Shown piece by piece: positions 8,911 through 15,974 of a stretch of DNA of 64,000 nucleotides; the first letter of the stretch is position 1; each line of letters begins with the position of its first letter. Under the pieces are notes generated by a model. That model was not told where the DNA came from. It saw nothing but the letters and a program-made list of their open reading frames with translations, and searched no databases. Both the position numbers and the translations under genes were made by a program. The DNA is from Burkholderiaceae bacterium (GTDB lineage Bacteria > Pseudomonadota > Gammaproteobacteria > Burkholderiales > Burkholderiaceae_C), in assembly GCA_017992055.1 (NCBI GenBank), contig JAGOPK010000001.1:434001-498000 (forward strand), read 5' to 3'.

Positions 8911-9384
8911 TCAGCGCAGCGCCCACCACAGCAGCAGCAGGGGCAGCAGCAGCGGCAGGGCCAGCAGGCCCAGCACCAGCAGCACGGCCAGCAGCGGCAG
9001 GCCGATCAGCGTCAGCAGCACCAGCAGCAGGCCCACGCCGGCGGCCAGCAGGGCCACCGGCAGCACCACGGCCAGCATCAGCGCCAGCGCGGCCAGGCCC
9101 AGCACCAGCATCACGCGGTGGGCCGGCGGCAGCTGGTCCAGGCGCAGCGCGCTGCCGACGTCGTGGCCGTTGATCACCACGTCCACCGGCAGGCCGCCCC
9201 AGGCCACCCCGCCCGCGGCACTGCCCAGCAGCTGCCACAGGCCGCCCACCATCCAGGCGCCCAGCAGCAGCATCAGCAGCGCGCCCAGCGCCAGGCGCAG
9301 CGGCCAGCGGCGGCGTTGCAGGCGCTGTGGGCGCGGCGGACGCTGCGGAGGGGCGGACAGACCGGCATCCAGGCTCGGGTTCAT
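8911..9384 (-). CDS. Small Leu/Ala-rich membrane protein between kinase and regulator
   Basis: 157-residue protein with a basic N-terminus (PPRPQRLQRRRWPLRL), one hydrophobic segment, a polar stretch (WGGLPVDVVINGHDVGSALRLDQLPPAH), then two or three very hydrophobic segments to the C-terminus. The start overlaps the kinase stop as ATGA (9381-9384) and the stop is 20 bp from the response-regulator start, so it is translated with both. I do not recognise a family. Its position suggests a membrane accessory of the two-component system, such as a signal modulator; that is inference. Confidence 0.72.
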   Translation of the reverse strand: MNPSLDAGLSAPPQRPPRPQRLQRRRWPLRLALGALLMLLLGAWMVGGLWQLLGSAAGGVAWGGLPVDVVINGHDVGSALRLDQLPPAHRVMLVLGLAALALMLAVVLPVALLAAGVGLLLVLLTLIGLPLLAVLLVLGLLALPLLLPLLLLWWALR

Positions 9385-10940
9385 GCGGCTTCTCCTGCAT
9401 TGCCCAGGGGCTTGTAGGGCACGCTGATGGTCACGCGGGTGCCACCGCCGGGGTTCTCGGTGATGGTCAGGCTGCCGCGGGCGCCGTACAGCAGCTGCAG
9501 CCTCTCGCGGATGTTGGCCAGGCCCACGCCGGTGCCGGCGGTGGCGGCGCGGCCGAAGCCCAGGCCGGTGTCGGCCACGGTGATGGCCAGCTTGCCGTGC
9601 ACGATCTCGGCCTTGACGCTGAGGTGGCCGCCCTCGGGCTTGGGCTCCAGGCCGTGCTTGATGGCGTTTTCCACCAGGGTCTGCACCATCATCGCCGGGA
9701 ACTCGGCCGACAGCAGGCCGTCGGGCACGTCGATGGCGGTGGTCAGCCGTTCCTCCATGCGCACCTTGAGGATCTCCAGGTAGGGCCGGATCACCGCCAG
9801 CTCGCGGCCCAGGTCGCGGCCGCTGCCGTTGCCATCCATGCGGCCGGTCTCGCGCATGGTCGGCATGCTGGCGCGCAGCAGCGCGATCAGGTTCTTCTGC
9901 ATCTGGCTGGCGCGCTGCGGGTCGACCTCGATCAGGTGGTCGATGCTGGCCAGGGTGTTGAACAGGAAGTGCGGCTCGATCTGCGCCTGCATCGCCGCCA
10001 TGCGCGCCTCCACCACCTGGCGGCGCAGCGACTCGGCCTCGGCCGTCTCCACCGCCTGGGCGGCCTGGGCCTCGGCCTGGATCTGGCGCTTGTAGGTGAT
10101 CTTGATTACCAGCGAGGCGATGATCCACAGAAAGGCCAGGCTGGGCAGGTACTCGCCCAGGCTGACCTGGTGCACCTCGTGGCGCGGCGCGCGGCGGCGG
10201 ATGTCGGCCAGCGCGCGGTTGGCCTCGCGCGTGGCCTGCTCGGCGGCCTGGCGCGCGGCCTCGTTGGCGGCGTCGCGCATCACCTCCGCCTCGGCGCGGG
10301 CCGCATCGGCCTCGGCTTGGGCCTCGCGCACCGCGTCCTCGATGTCCTGCTGGGCATTGCGCACCGCCTCGCGCACGGCCTCGTTGGCACCGGGCGGCAG
10401 GCGGATGTCGACCAGCGGCTTGCCATCGGCCGGCGCCGAGGCGGAGCCGGCCGGGGCCTGGGCCTGCGCCTGGTTCTGCGCCGCCTTGGGCTTGGGCACC
10501 ACGCGGATGCCCTGCTCGTCGATGGTGATCTCCACGCCGCCGGTCTTGCTGCCGCTGGCCGGCTTCTCGATGCGGATCGCCGGCTTGGGCTCGGCCGGCG
10601 CCTGCGGTGCCGAAGCCGGACGCGCCGGGCGTGCCGGCACCGGCGGCAGCGGGATGCTGGGCGTCTCGATCTTCACATCCGGCAGGTCGGCATCGACGGC
10701 CACGGTGTGGGTCCAGCTCCAGCTGAACGGCGGAATGTTCTGCAGCACCGCCGACACCAGCATCAGCAGCACCGCCAGCACGATGAAGCGCCGCCAGCTG
10801 ATGCCCACCAGCCAGCCGGCATAGGCATGGAAGAAGCGCAGGGCCGCGGCCGAGAAGCGCTGCCAGCGGCCGGAGCCCGGCATGCCGGGGGGCGGCGGTG
10901 GCGGCGACGGCGGGGACGGCGGGGACATGGCGGGATTCAT
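9381..10940 (-). CDS. LytS-like sensor histidine kinase with extracytoplasmic coiled coil
   Basis: 519-residue membrane kinase of the His_kinase/HATPase (LytS/YpdA) class. It begins with a Pro-rich cytoplasmic tail (six consecutive Pro at 13-18), then TM1 (about 51-68), a long extracytoplasmic region with Pro-rich linkers and an Ala/Glu/Arg heptad helix (about 184-250), and TM2 (about 266-283). The kinase core has the phospho-acceptor motif QIEPHFLFN with His324. The ATPase lid elements read ENAIKHGLEP, VADTGLGFG and GVGLANIRERL. ATG 10940 gives the full N-terminus; ATG 10928 is an alternative. It is the first gene of the operon leading to the LytTR regulator. Confidence 0.92.
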   Translation of the reverse strand: MNPAMSPPSPPSPPPPPPGMPGSGRWQRFSAAALRFFHAYAGWLVGISWRRFIVLAVLLMLVSAVLQNIPPFSWSWTHTVAVDADLPDVKIETPSIPLPPVPARPARPASAPQAPAEPKPAIRIEKPASGSKTGGVEITIDEQGIRVVPKPKAAQNQAQAQAPAGSASAPADGKPLVDIRLPPGANEAVREAVRNAQQDIEDAVREAQAEADAARAEAEVMRDAANEAARQAAEQATREANRALADIRRRAPRHEVHQVSLGEYLPSLAFLWIIASLVIKITYKRQIQAEAQAAQAVETAEAESLRRQVVEARMAAMQAQIEPHFLFNTLASIDHLIEVDPQRASQMQKNLIALLRASMPTMRETGRMDGNGSGRDLGRELAVIRPYLEILKVRMEERLTTAIDVPDGLLSAEFPAMMVQTLVENAIKHGLEPKPEGGHLSVKAEIVHGKLAITVADTGLGFGRAATAGTGVGLANIRERLQLLYGARGSLTITENPGGGTRVTISVPYKPLGNAGEAA

Positions 10941-10969
10941 GGACGGGGGCACGGCAGGTCGATGGAACC

Positions 10970-10975
10970 ACTGTA
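10970..10975 (-). promoter_or_regulatory. -10-like box upstream of the LytS-like kinase
   Basis: TACAGTGG on the minus strand (TACAGT from 10975 to 10970) lies 29 nt before the ATG at 10940. No matching -35 is obvious. Confidence 0.35.
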
Positions 10976-11084
10976 GCCGTGGCCTGCGGCGCGGGCGCCC
11001 GCCATCCGATGCGCTGCCGCCGTGCATCGACAGGGTGCAGCCCGGGGCGACAGGCGGGCTGCGCCGCGGCCTTGTCTGCGGCCG

Positions 11085-11113
11085 GGAACTTTTTTGCCTG
11101 CGTTTTCCAATAG
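11085..11113 (+). promoter_or_regulatory. Candidate ECF-type promoter of the sigma operon
   Basis: GGAACTT at 11085-11091 matches the -35 used by RpoE-like ECF sigma factors. It is followed by a T-rich spacer and CCAATAG about 16 nt on, 40-60 bp before the sigma gene. The same GAACTTTT core occurs before the b561/YceI operon (15934-15942). Autoregulation by the downstream sigma factor is the simple reading. Confidence 0.5.
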
Positions 11114-11146
11114 CAGCACACACCGGCAATACACACCGCCGCACCG

Positions 11147-11767
11147 ATGATGCTGTTCGTGCCCTGGACCTCCCGCCCCGCCCGCGCCGCGCCCACCCCG
11201 GCCGCGGACACGGCCAGCCTGCTGCGCGCGCTGGCCGCCGGCGATGGCGCGGCGCTGGAAGCGCTGTACCGCCAGCAGGCCGATGCGGTGTACCGCTATG
11301 CGCTGGCCCTGGCCGGCGATGCCGCGGCCGCCGCCGATGCCACGCAGGAGGCCTTCATCGCGCTGGCCGCGCGGCCGGCGGGCTTCGACCCACTGCGCGG
11401 CGAGCTGGGCGCCTACCTGGCCGGCATCGCCCGCCACCACCTGCTGGCGCTGCGCCGAACCGCGGGCTCGGCCGGCTCGGCCACCGCCGCCGACGGCGAC
11501 GAGGCCGCACTGGCCGGCCTGCCGGCCGACGGCCCTTCGCCCGAGGCCCTGCTGGTGCAGCGCCAGGACGTGGCCCGCGTGCGCGCGGCGCTGGCGGCCC
11601 TGCCCTGGGCCTTCCGCGAGGCGGTGGTGCTGGTGGACCTGCAGGGCCGCGCCTATGCCGAGGCGGCGGCGATTGCCGGCTGCGAACTCAACACCTTGCG
11701 CACCCGCGTGCACCGCGGCCGCGCCCGCCTGGCCGAGCTGCTGCGGCCCGGCGCTGGAGATCTGTGA
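11147..11767 (+). CDS. ECF RNA polymerase sigma factor
   Basis: 206-residue sigma-70 family factor with only regions 2 and 4. Region 2 covers about 25-95 (ALEALYRQQADAVYRYAL, DATQEAFIALAARP, YLAGIARHHLLALRR). Region 4 covers about 140-195 (ALAALPWAFREAVVLVDLQG, CELNTLRTRVHRGRARL). It would direct RNA polymerase to a small stress regulon. The stop overlaps the next start (TGATG at 11765-11769), the usual layout for a sigma and its anti-sigma factor. ATG 11150 is an equally possible start one codon later. Confidence 0.92.
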   Translation: MMLFVPWTSRPARAAPTPAADTASLLRALAAGDGAALEALYRQQADAVYRYALALAGDAAAAADATQEAFIALAARPAGFDPLRGELGAYLAGIARHHLLALRRTAGSAGSATAADGDEAALAGLPADGPSPEALLVQRQDVARVRAALAALPWAFREAVVLVDLQGRAYAEAAAIAGCELNTLRTRVHRGRARLAELLRPGAGDL

Positions 11768-12321
11768 TGACTGCCAAACCCCTGTCCCCTCCCCACGATG
11801 GCGCCCCCGCACTGGCCACGCTGGCCCAGGCCCTGGGCCTGCTGCGCGACGATCTGCAGCGGCAGCCGGTGCCGCCGCTGTCGCCGCGTGCGCTGCTGGC
11901 GCTGCAGGCCCGGCAGGGGGTGTCGGCCGTGGCGCCGGCCGCCGTGCCGGTGGGCGTGGGCGGCGAAGGCACCGGCAGCGCCGGTGGCGGCTCGCGCTGG
12001 TGGTGGGGCGCGGCGCTGACCGGCCTGGCGCTGTGCGCCTCGCTGTGGCTGATGTTGGTGCCGCCGCCGCCGCGGGCCGCACCGCCCGGCGACTGGCAGG
12101 CCAGCGGCTTTGTGCCGGTGGTCGGTGCCGAGCGCTGGCAGCGCCTGCTGCGCGACACCCCCGGCGGCGCGGCCTGGCTGGTGGCCTCGGAGCTGCCACG
12201 CGAGCGCCTGGCGGCGCTGGGCCTGCCCTTCGACCCGGCCCGCGCCGGCGAGGCCGTGCCCGCCGAACTGCTGCTGCACCCCAGCGGCGAGGTGCTGGCG
12301 GTGCGCGTGCTGCACCCCTGA
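11767..12321 (+). CDS. Probable membrane anti-sigma factor
   Basis: 184-residue protein directly coupled to the ECF sigma gene. The N-terminal 75 residues are predicted cytoplasmic, with an Ala/Leu/Gln-rich helical stretch (ALATLAQALGLLRDDLQRQ) that could bind the sigma factor. One TM segment follows at about 79-98 (WWWGAALTGLALCASLWLML), then a periplasmic domain of about 85 residues. There is no zinc-binding HxxxCxxC motif, so it is not a ZAS-type anti-sigma factor. Function is inferred from position and topology, not from a recognised domain. Confidence 0.65.
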   Translation: MTAKPLSPPHDGAPALATLAQALGLLRDDLQRQPVPPLSPRALLALQARQGVSAVAPAAVPVGVGGEGTGSAGGGSRWWWGAALTGLALCASLWLMLVPPPPRAAPPGDWQASGFVPVVGAERWQRLLRDTPGGAAWLVASELPRERLAALGLPFDPARAGEAVPAELLLHPSGEVLAVRVLHP

Positions 12322-12372
12322 CTTCCGGATTCCCGGTTTCGCAGCCATCCCCGTTCTGCAAGGAGAGCGACC

Positions 12373-13488
12373 ATGTCCCCCAACACTCCCGCACGTCTGC
12401 TGTGCCTGCTGCTGCCGCTGGCCGGCCAGGCCCAGGAGGCCACGCCGACGCCGCCCGAGCCCGCCAGCCTGCAGCGCAGCCTGAACCTGTTGCTGGCCCA
12501 GGCCGACCGCCTGCCGGCCCTGCCCGCCGCGCTGGACCTGGGCGGCGACAACGCCGCCTTTGCCGCCGGCGAGCTGGCCGCCGGCCGCGTGGTCAAGGGC
12601 GCGCCCTATTGCGCCGACGCGGTGCACGAGACCGTGCAATGGCTGCCCGATCCGCAGGGCGGCGCGGCCAACCGCATCGTGCGCCAGCAGACCAGCCGGC
12701 TGTGCCGCGACGGCGAGGGCCGCACGCGCCAGGAGGTCGAGCGCGACGGCCGCAAGCGCGTCTACCTGCGCGATCCGGTGGCCGGCGAGAGCTGGGTGCT
12801 GGACCCGGCCTCGCGCAGCGTGCGCCGGCTGGGCGGTCCGGTGGTGATCGGCAACCGCAGCGGCGGCCATCCCGATGCCGCCGCCTGGCGCGACTATGCC
12901 GACCGCATGCGCGACTGGGCGCGCCAGATGGCCGACCGCGTGCGCAGCAGCACGCCGCTGCCGGCACCGCCGGCGCCGGTCGCGCCGCCGGCCCCGTCCA
13001 CCGGTGCGGCGGTGGCGCCGCCGGCCCCGGCCGCGCCGGTGCTGCTGCACGGCGGCGAGACCGTCAGGTCCGACGTGCAGGTGCGTGTGCTGCGCCACGA
13101 TGCCGCGGCCGGCGAGGCGCCGCTGCCACCGGGCCTGAGCCTGCGCGCCGCCGGCCTGGCGCCGCGTGGCCCGGGCGTGACCACGGCCCTGCCGGCCAAG
13201 GACATCGACGGCCTGCGCGTCGATGGCGAGCGCACCACCTGGACCATCGAGGCCGGGCGCATCGGCAACGACAAGCCCATCGTCATCAGCCGCGAGGTCT
13301 GGCGCTCGCCCGAGCTGCTGCTGACCGTGCAGACCCGCGACATCGATCCACGCAGCGGCGAAACCGGCTACCGGCTGAGCAATCTCAAGCGTGGCGAGCC
13401 CGATGCCGCCTTGATGAAGGTGCCGGCCGACTACCAGCTGCCGGCGCCCAAGGGCCAGGGCGCTGCGTCGTCGCGCGCCACCGGCTGA
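12373..13488 (+). CDS. Exported protein of unknown function, third gene of the sigma operon
   Basis: 371 residues. A short signal peptide (LLCLLLPLAGQAQ) is followed by an N-terminal domain of about 170 residues with two Cys (APYCADAVHE, TSRLCRDGEG). A Pro/Ala linker (about 195-220) and a C-terminal domain of beta-like sequence (TTWTIEAGRIGNDKPIVISREVW, split here) follow. A clear ribosome-binding site AGGAG at 12361-12365 lies 7 nt before ATG 12373. It follows the anti-sigma gene by 51 bp and is probably co-transcribed, so it is likely an envelope effector or sensor of the same stress circuit. I do not recognise the family. Confidence 0.7.
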   Translation: MSPNTPARLLCLLLPLAGQAQEATPTPPEPASLQRSLNLLLAQADRLPALPAALDLGGDNAAFAAGELAAGRVVKGAPYCADAVHETVQWLPDPQGGAANRIVRQQTSRLCRDGEGRTRQEVERDGRKRVYLRDPVAGESWVLDPASRSVRRLGGPVVIGNRSGGHPDAAAWRDYADRMRDWARQMADRVRSSTPLPAPPAPVAPPAPSTGAAVAPPAPAAPVLLHGGETVRSDVQVRVLRHDAAAGEAPLPPGLSLRAAGLAPRGPGVTTALPAKDIDGLRVDGERTTWTIEAGRIGNDKPIVISREVWRSPELLLTVQTRDIDPRSGETGYRLSNLKRGEPDAALMKVPADYQLPAPKGQGAASSRATG

Positions 13489-13496
13489 GCCCGGCC

Positions 13497-14072
13497 TCAG
13501 GGCGACTGCCGCACCGCTTCCACCGCGATGCGCAGCCGCACCTCGTCGCCGACGAAGGGCAGGCCCAGCGTCAGGCCGTACGCGCTGCGCGACAGCGTGG
13601 CGCTGAAGTCGCCGCCGCAGACCTCGCGCCGCAGCAGCGGGCTGGTGTAGCAGCGCCAGCGCTCGGCCTGCAGCGTCAGCCCCTGCGACTGGCCGCGCAG
13701 CGTGAACTCGCCGCGCAGCGAGCGCAGGGCGCCGTCGGCATCGACGTCGAAGCGCTCGGCGACGAAATAGGCCTGCGGATGAGCGGCCACGTCGAACAGC
13801 TCGGCGCCGCGCAGCCGCGAATCCAGCGCCGCGATGCCGGTGTTCACCGCGGCCATGTCGACCACCACCTGCACGCGGCCGCTGCGCGCCTGGCGGTCCA
13901 GTGTGACCTGGCCGTCCAGCGGTGCCGTGCGGCCGCGGATCGTCGAGGCGCCGAAGTGCGGCAGCTCGAAGTGCACCAGGCTGTGCGTGGGGTCCAGCCG
14001 GTAGTCCACCGGCTGGGCCATCAGCGGGACGGCCCACCCGGCCAGCGCGGCCATGGCGAGCCTGGCGCTCAT
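13497..14072 (-). CDS. YceI family periplasmic protein (copy 1)
   Basis: 191-residue exported lipocalin-like protein of the YceI family, whose members bind isoprenoid or other hydrophobic ligands in the periplasm. It has a signal peptide ending near MAQP, the family opening YRLDPTHSLVHFELPHFG, and a Cys pair in CYTSPLLRREVCGGDF also present in copy 2. The start overlaps the stop of copy 2 (ATGA, 14069-14072), making it the last gene of the b561/YceI operon. The two Cys-bearing copies look like a tandem duplication. Confidence 0.9.
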   Translation of the reverse strand: MSARLAMAALAGWAVPLMAQPVDYRLDPTHSLVHFELPHFGASTIRGRTAPLDGQVTLDRQARSGRVQVVVDMAAVNTGIAALDSRLRGAELFDVAAHPQAYFVAERFDVDADGALRSLRGEFTLRGQSQGLTLQAERWRCYTSPLLRREVCGGDFSATLSRSAYGLTLGLPFVGDEVRLRIAVEAVRQSP

Positions 14073-14641
14073 TGCTTGATGGCTTCGACCTGGATCACCA
14101 GCTTGACGTTGTCGGAGAAGCCGAAGTTCAGGCCCCAGCCCATGCCGTACTGGCTGCGCACCAGCACGGTCTCGAAGTCGCCGCCGCAGACCTCGCGCTT
14201 GAGCATCGGGTTCTCGTAGCAGCCGAAGTTGCTGGCCTTCAGCGTCACCGGGTTGGTCTTGCCCAGCAGGGTCAGCTGGCCGGCCACTTCGCTGACCTTG
14301 TCGCCGTTGAACGTGAACTTGTCGGCCACGAACTTGGCGGTGGGGAATTCGGCGCTGTTGAAGAAGTCCTTGCTCTGCAGGTGCTTGTCGAAGGCGGCGG
14401 TGCCCGAGTTGATCGAGCCGGTTTCCAGCGTGATCTCGACCTTGCCGCTCTTGCCGGCCTTGTCCAGCTGCACCGAGCCGGTCTTCTTGTCGAAGCGGCC
14501 GCGGTTGGTGGTGACGCCGAAGTGCGGGATCTCGAAGGTCACGAAGGTGTGGGTCGGATCGATGGCGTAGGTGGCCGACTGGGCCTGGGCGCCCAGGGCG
14601 GCGGTGGCCAGCGCGGCGGCGGCGATGAGGGTGCGGATCAT
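14069..14641 (-). CDS. YceI family periplasmic protein (copy 2)
   Basis: 190-residue YceI protein with a clean signal peptide (IAAAALATAALGAQAQ) and the family opening YAIDPTHTFVTFEIPHFG. It carries the same Cys-pair motif as copy 1 (CYENPMLKREVCGGDF). ATG 14641 is chosen because AGGAG lies about 8 nt upstream and the signal peptide starts there. It is third in the operon b561-yceI-yceI-yceI, 47 bp after copy 3. A role in quinone or isoprenoid handling next to cytochrome b561 is plausible. Confidence 0.92.
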   Translation of the reverse strand: MIRTLIAAAALATAALGAQAQSATYAIDPTHTFVTFEIPHFGVTTNRGRFDKKTGSVQLDKAGKSGKVEITLETGSINSGTAAFDKHLQSKDFFNSAEFPTAKFVADKFTFNGDKVSEVAGQLTLLGKTNPVTLKASNFGCYENPMLKREVCGGDFETVLVRSQYGMGWGLNFGFSDNVKLVIQVEAIKQ

Positions 14642-14688
14642 GCTTGTTCTCCTGAGGAGCGTTGGGTGGGGAGGGGAAACGGTGTGAC

Positions 14689-15255
14689 TCACAGCGGCGC
14701 CATGCCGGTGAGCGCGAGCTTGAACTTGACCTGCACCTCGTTGGCGACCATCGAGGTGTCGGTCCATTCGCCTTCGCCGATCTTGAAGTCCAGGCGCTTG
14801 ATCGTGAACGCGCCGCTGGCGGTGCTGGCCGGGCCGGCCTGGGTGACGGTGACCGGCACGGTCACGTCCTGGGCGTTGCCCTTGATGCTCAGCTTGCCCT
14901 TGACCTCGAACTTGCCACCGCCCAGCGGCTTGATGGCGGTGCTGGCAAAGCTGGCCTGCGGGAACTTGACCACGTTGAACCACGGTGCCTTGACCACCTC
15001 GGCATCGGTCTCGGCGGCGCCGAAGCTGGCCGAGGCGGTGTCGATGGTGAAGGCCACCTTGCCGGCCTCGGACTTCTTGGGGTCGAAGGCGATCTGCGCC
15101 GTCCACTTCTTGAACTTGCCCTCGACGGGCACGCCCATCTGCTTGCTGACGAAGGCGATCTCGCTTTGTGCCGGCACCAGGGTCTGGGCGGCGGCGGGCA
15201 GCAGCGGGGCGGTGGTGAGGGCCAGCACGGCCAGCGACAGGAGGGTGGTTTTCAT
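14689..15255 (-). CDS. YceI family periplasmic protein (copy 3, lacks the Cys pair)
   Basis: 188-residue YceI protein of a different subgroup: it lacks the Cys pair and contains FVSKQMGVPVEGKFKKW and FKIGEGEWTDTSMVANEVQV, typical of the shorter YceI group found next to b561 proteins. Signal peptide: LLSLAVLALTTAPLLPAAAQ. ATG 15255 is preferred over an in-frame start 39 bp upstream because the signal peptide begins there and GGAG sits about 8 nt before it. It directly follows the cytochrome b561 gene. Confidence 0.92.
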   Translation of the reverse strand: MKTTLLSLAVLALTTAPLLPAAAQTLVPAQSEIAFVSKQMGVPVEGKFKKWTAQIAFDPKKSEAGKVAFTIDTASASFGAAETDAEVVKAPWFNVVKFPQASFASTAIKPLGGGKFEVKGKLSIKGNAQDVTVPVTVTQAGPASTASGAFTIKRLDFKIGEGEWTDTSMVANEVQVKFKLALTGMAPL

Positions 15256-15283
15256 GGCGGGGGCTCCGACAGGGGCGGGACGC

Positions 15284-15293
15284 AAAAAGTTCA
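15284..15293 (-). promoter_or_regulatory. GAACTTTTTGCG motif between b561 and yceI copy 3
   Basis: On the minus strand TGAACTTTTTGCG lies in the 48 bp gap before yceI copy 3. It repeats the GAACTTTT core of the candidate ECF promoters at 11085 and 15942 but has a poorer 5' end (TTGAACT) and no clear -10. It may be an internal promoter. Confidence 0.3.
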
Positions 15294-15303
15294 ACGGACG
15301 GTT

Positions 15304-15858
15304 TCAGCCGCGGCCGGGGCGCATGCGGTCGAGCAGGCCGTCGCGATCGATGAAGTGGTGCTTGAGCGCAGCGCCCACATGGGCCAGCACCAGCAGCGCC
15401 AGCAGCCAGGCCAGGCGGCCGTGCCAGGGCTTGATGGCCTCGGCCAGGGCCTTGTCGGCCGGCACGAAGTCGGGCAGCGGCAGCACGCCGAACCAGACGA
15501 TGGGGAAGCCCGCGGCCGAGCTGTAGGCCCAGCCCACCAGGGGCACGGCGAAGAACAGCACATACAGCGCCAGATGGGTCAGGTGAGCGGCCCGGGCCTG
15601 CCAGGCCGGCATGGCCACATCGGCCGGCGGCCGGTGCGTCAGCCGCCACAGCAGGCGCGCGGCCGACAGCGCCAGGATGGCCACGCCAGCCCACTTGTGC
15701 CAGTTGTAGAGCTTGAGCCGCTGCATCGACATCGGCAGGTCGGTCATGTAGACGCCGACGCCGAAGGCGGCAACGATCATCAGCGCCAGCAGCCAGTGCA
15801 GCACGATGGCCGGCAGCGTGTAGCGGGCGGTGGCGGCGGGTGCGGTGATCGAGTTCAT
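15304..15858 (-). CDS. Cytochrome b561 family membrane protein
   Basis: 184-residue di-haem cytochrome b561 (YodB/CybB type) with four TM segments. Candidate haem ligands are His21 (VLHWLLALM), His54 (YNWHKWAG) and His residues in HLTHLALY, KPWHGRLAW and LAHVGAALKHHF. Such proteins move electrons between the quinone pool and periplasmic acceptors, and CybB-like members oxidise superoxide. First gene of the operon with three YceI proteins. Both a candidate ECF promoter and a GACACT box 7 nt before the ATG lie upstream. Confidence 0.92.
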   Translation of the reverse strand: MNSITAPAATARYTLPAIVLHWLLALMIVAAFGVGVYMTDLPMSMQRLKLYNWHKWAGVAILALSAARLLWRLTHRPPADVAMPAWQARAAHLTHLALYVLFFAVPLVGWAYSSAAGFPIVWFGVLPLPDFVPADKALAEAIKPWHGRLAWLLALLVLAHVGAALKHHFIDRDGLLDRMRPGRG

Positions 15859-15913
15859 GGCTGGCAGTGTCCCTGCCGGCGCCAGGGCCGGGTTTCAGCC
15901 CCCTTGACCCGCC

Positions 15914-15942
15914 ACTTCAGTTTGATTGAACGCAAAAGTTCC
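15914..15942 (-). promoter_or_regulatory. Candidate ECF-type promoter of the b561/YceI operon
   Basis: On the minus strand GGAACTT (15942-15936) is followed by TTGCGTTCAATCAAA and CTGA, which fits an RpoE-like -35/-10 pair. It shares GGAACTTTT with the region before the ECF sigma gene 4.8 kb away. The start codon is about 60 nt downstream. Confidence 0.5.
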
Positions 15943-15974
15943 GCAATCGATGCGAAACCCCGGCGCAGCAGGGG

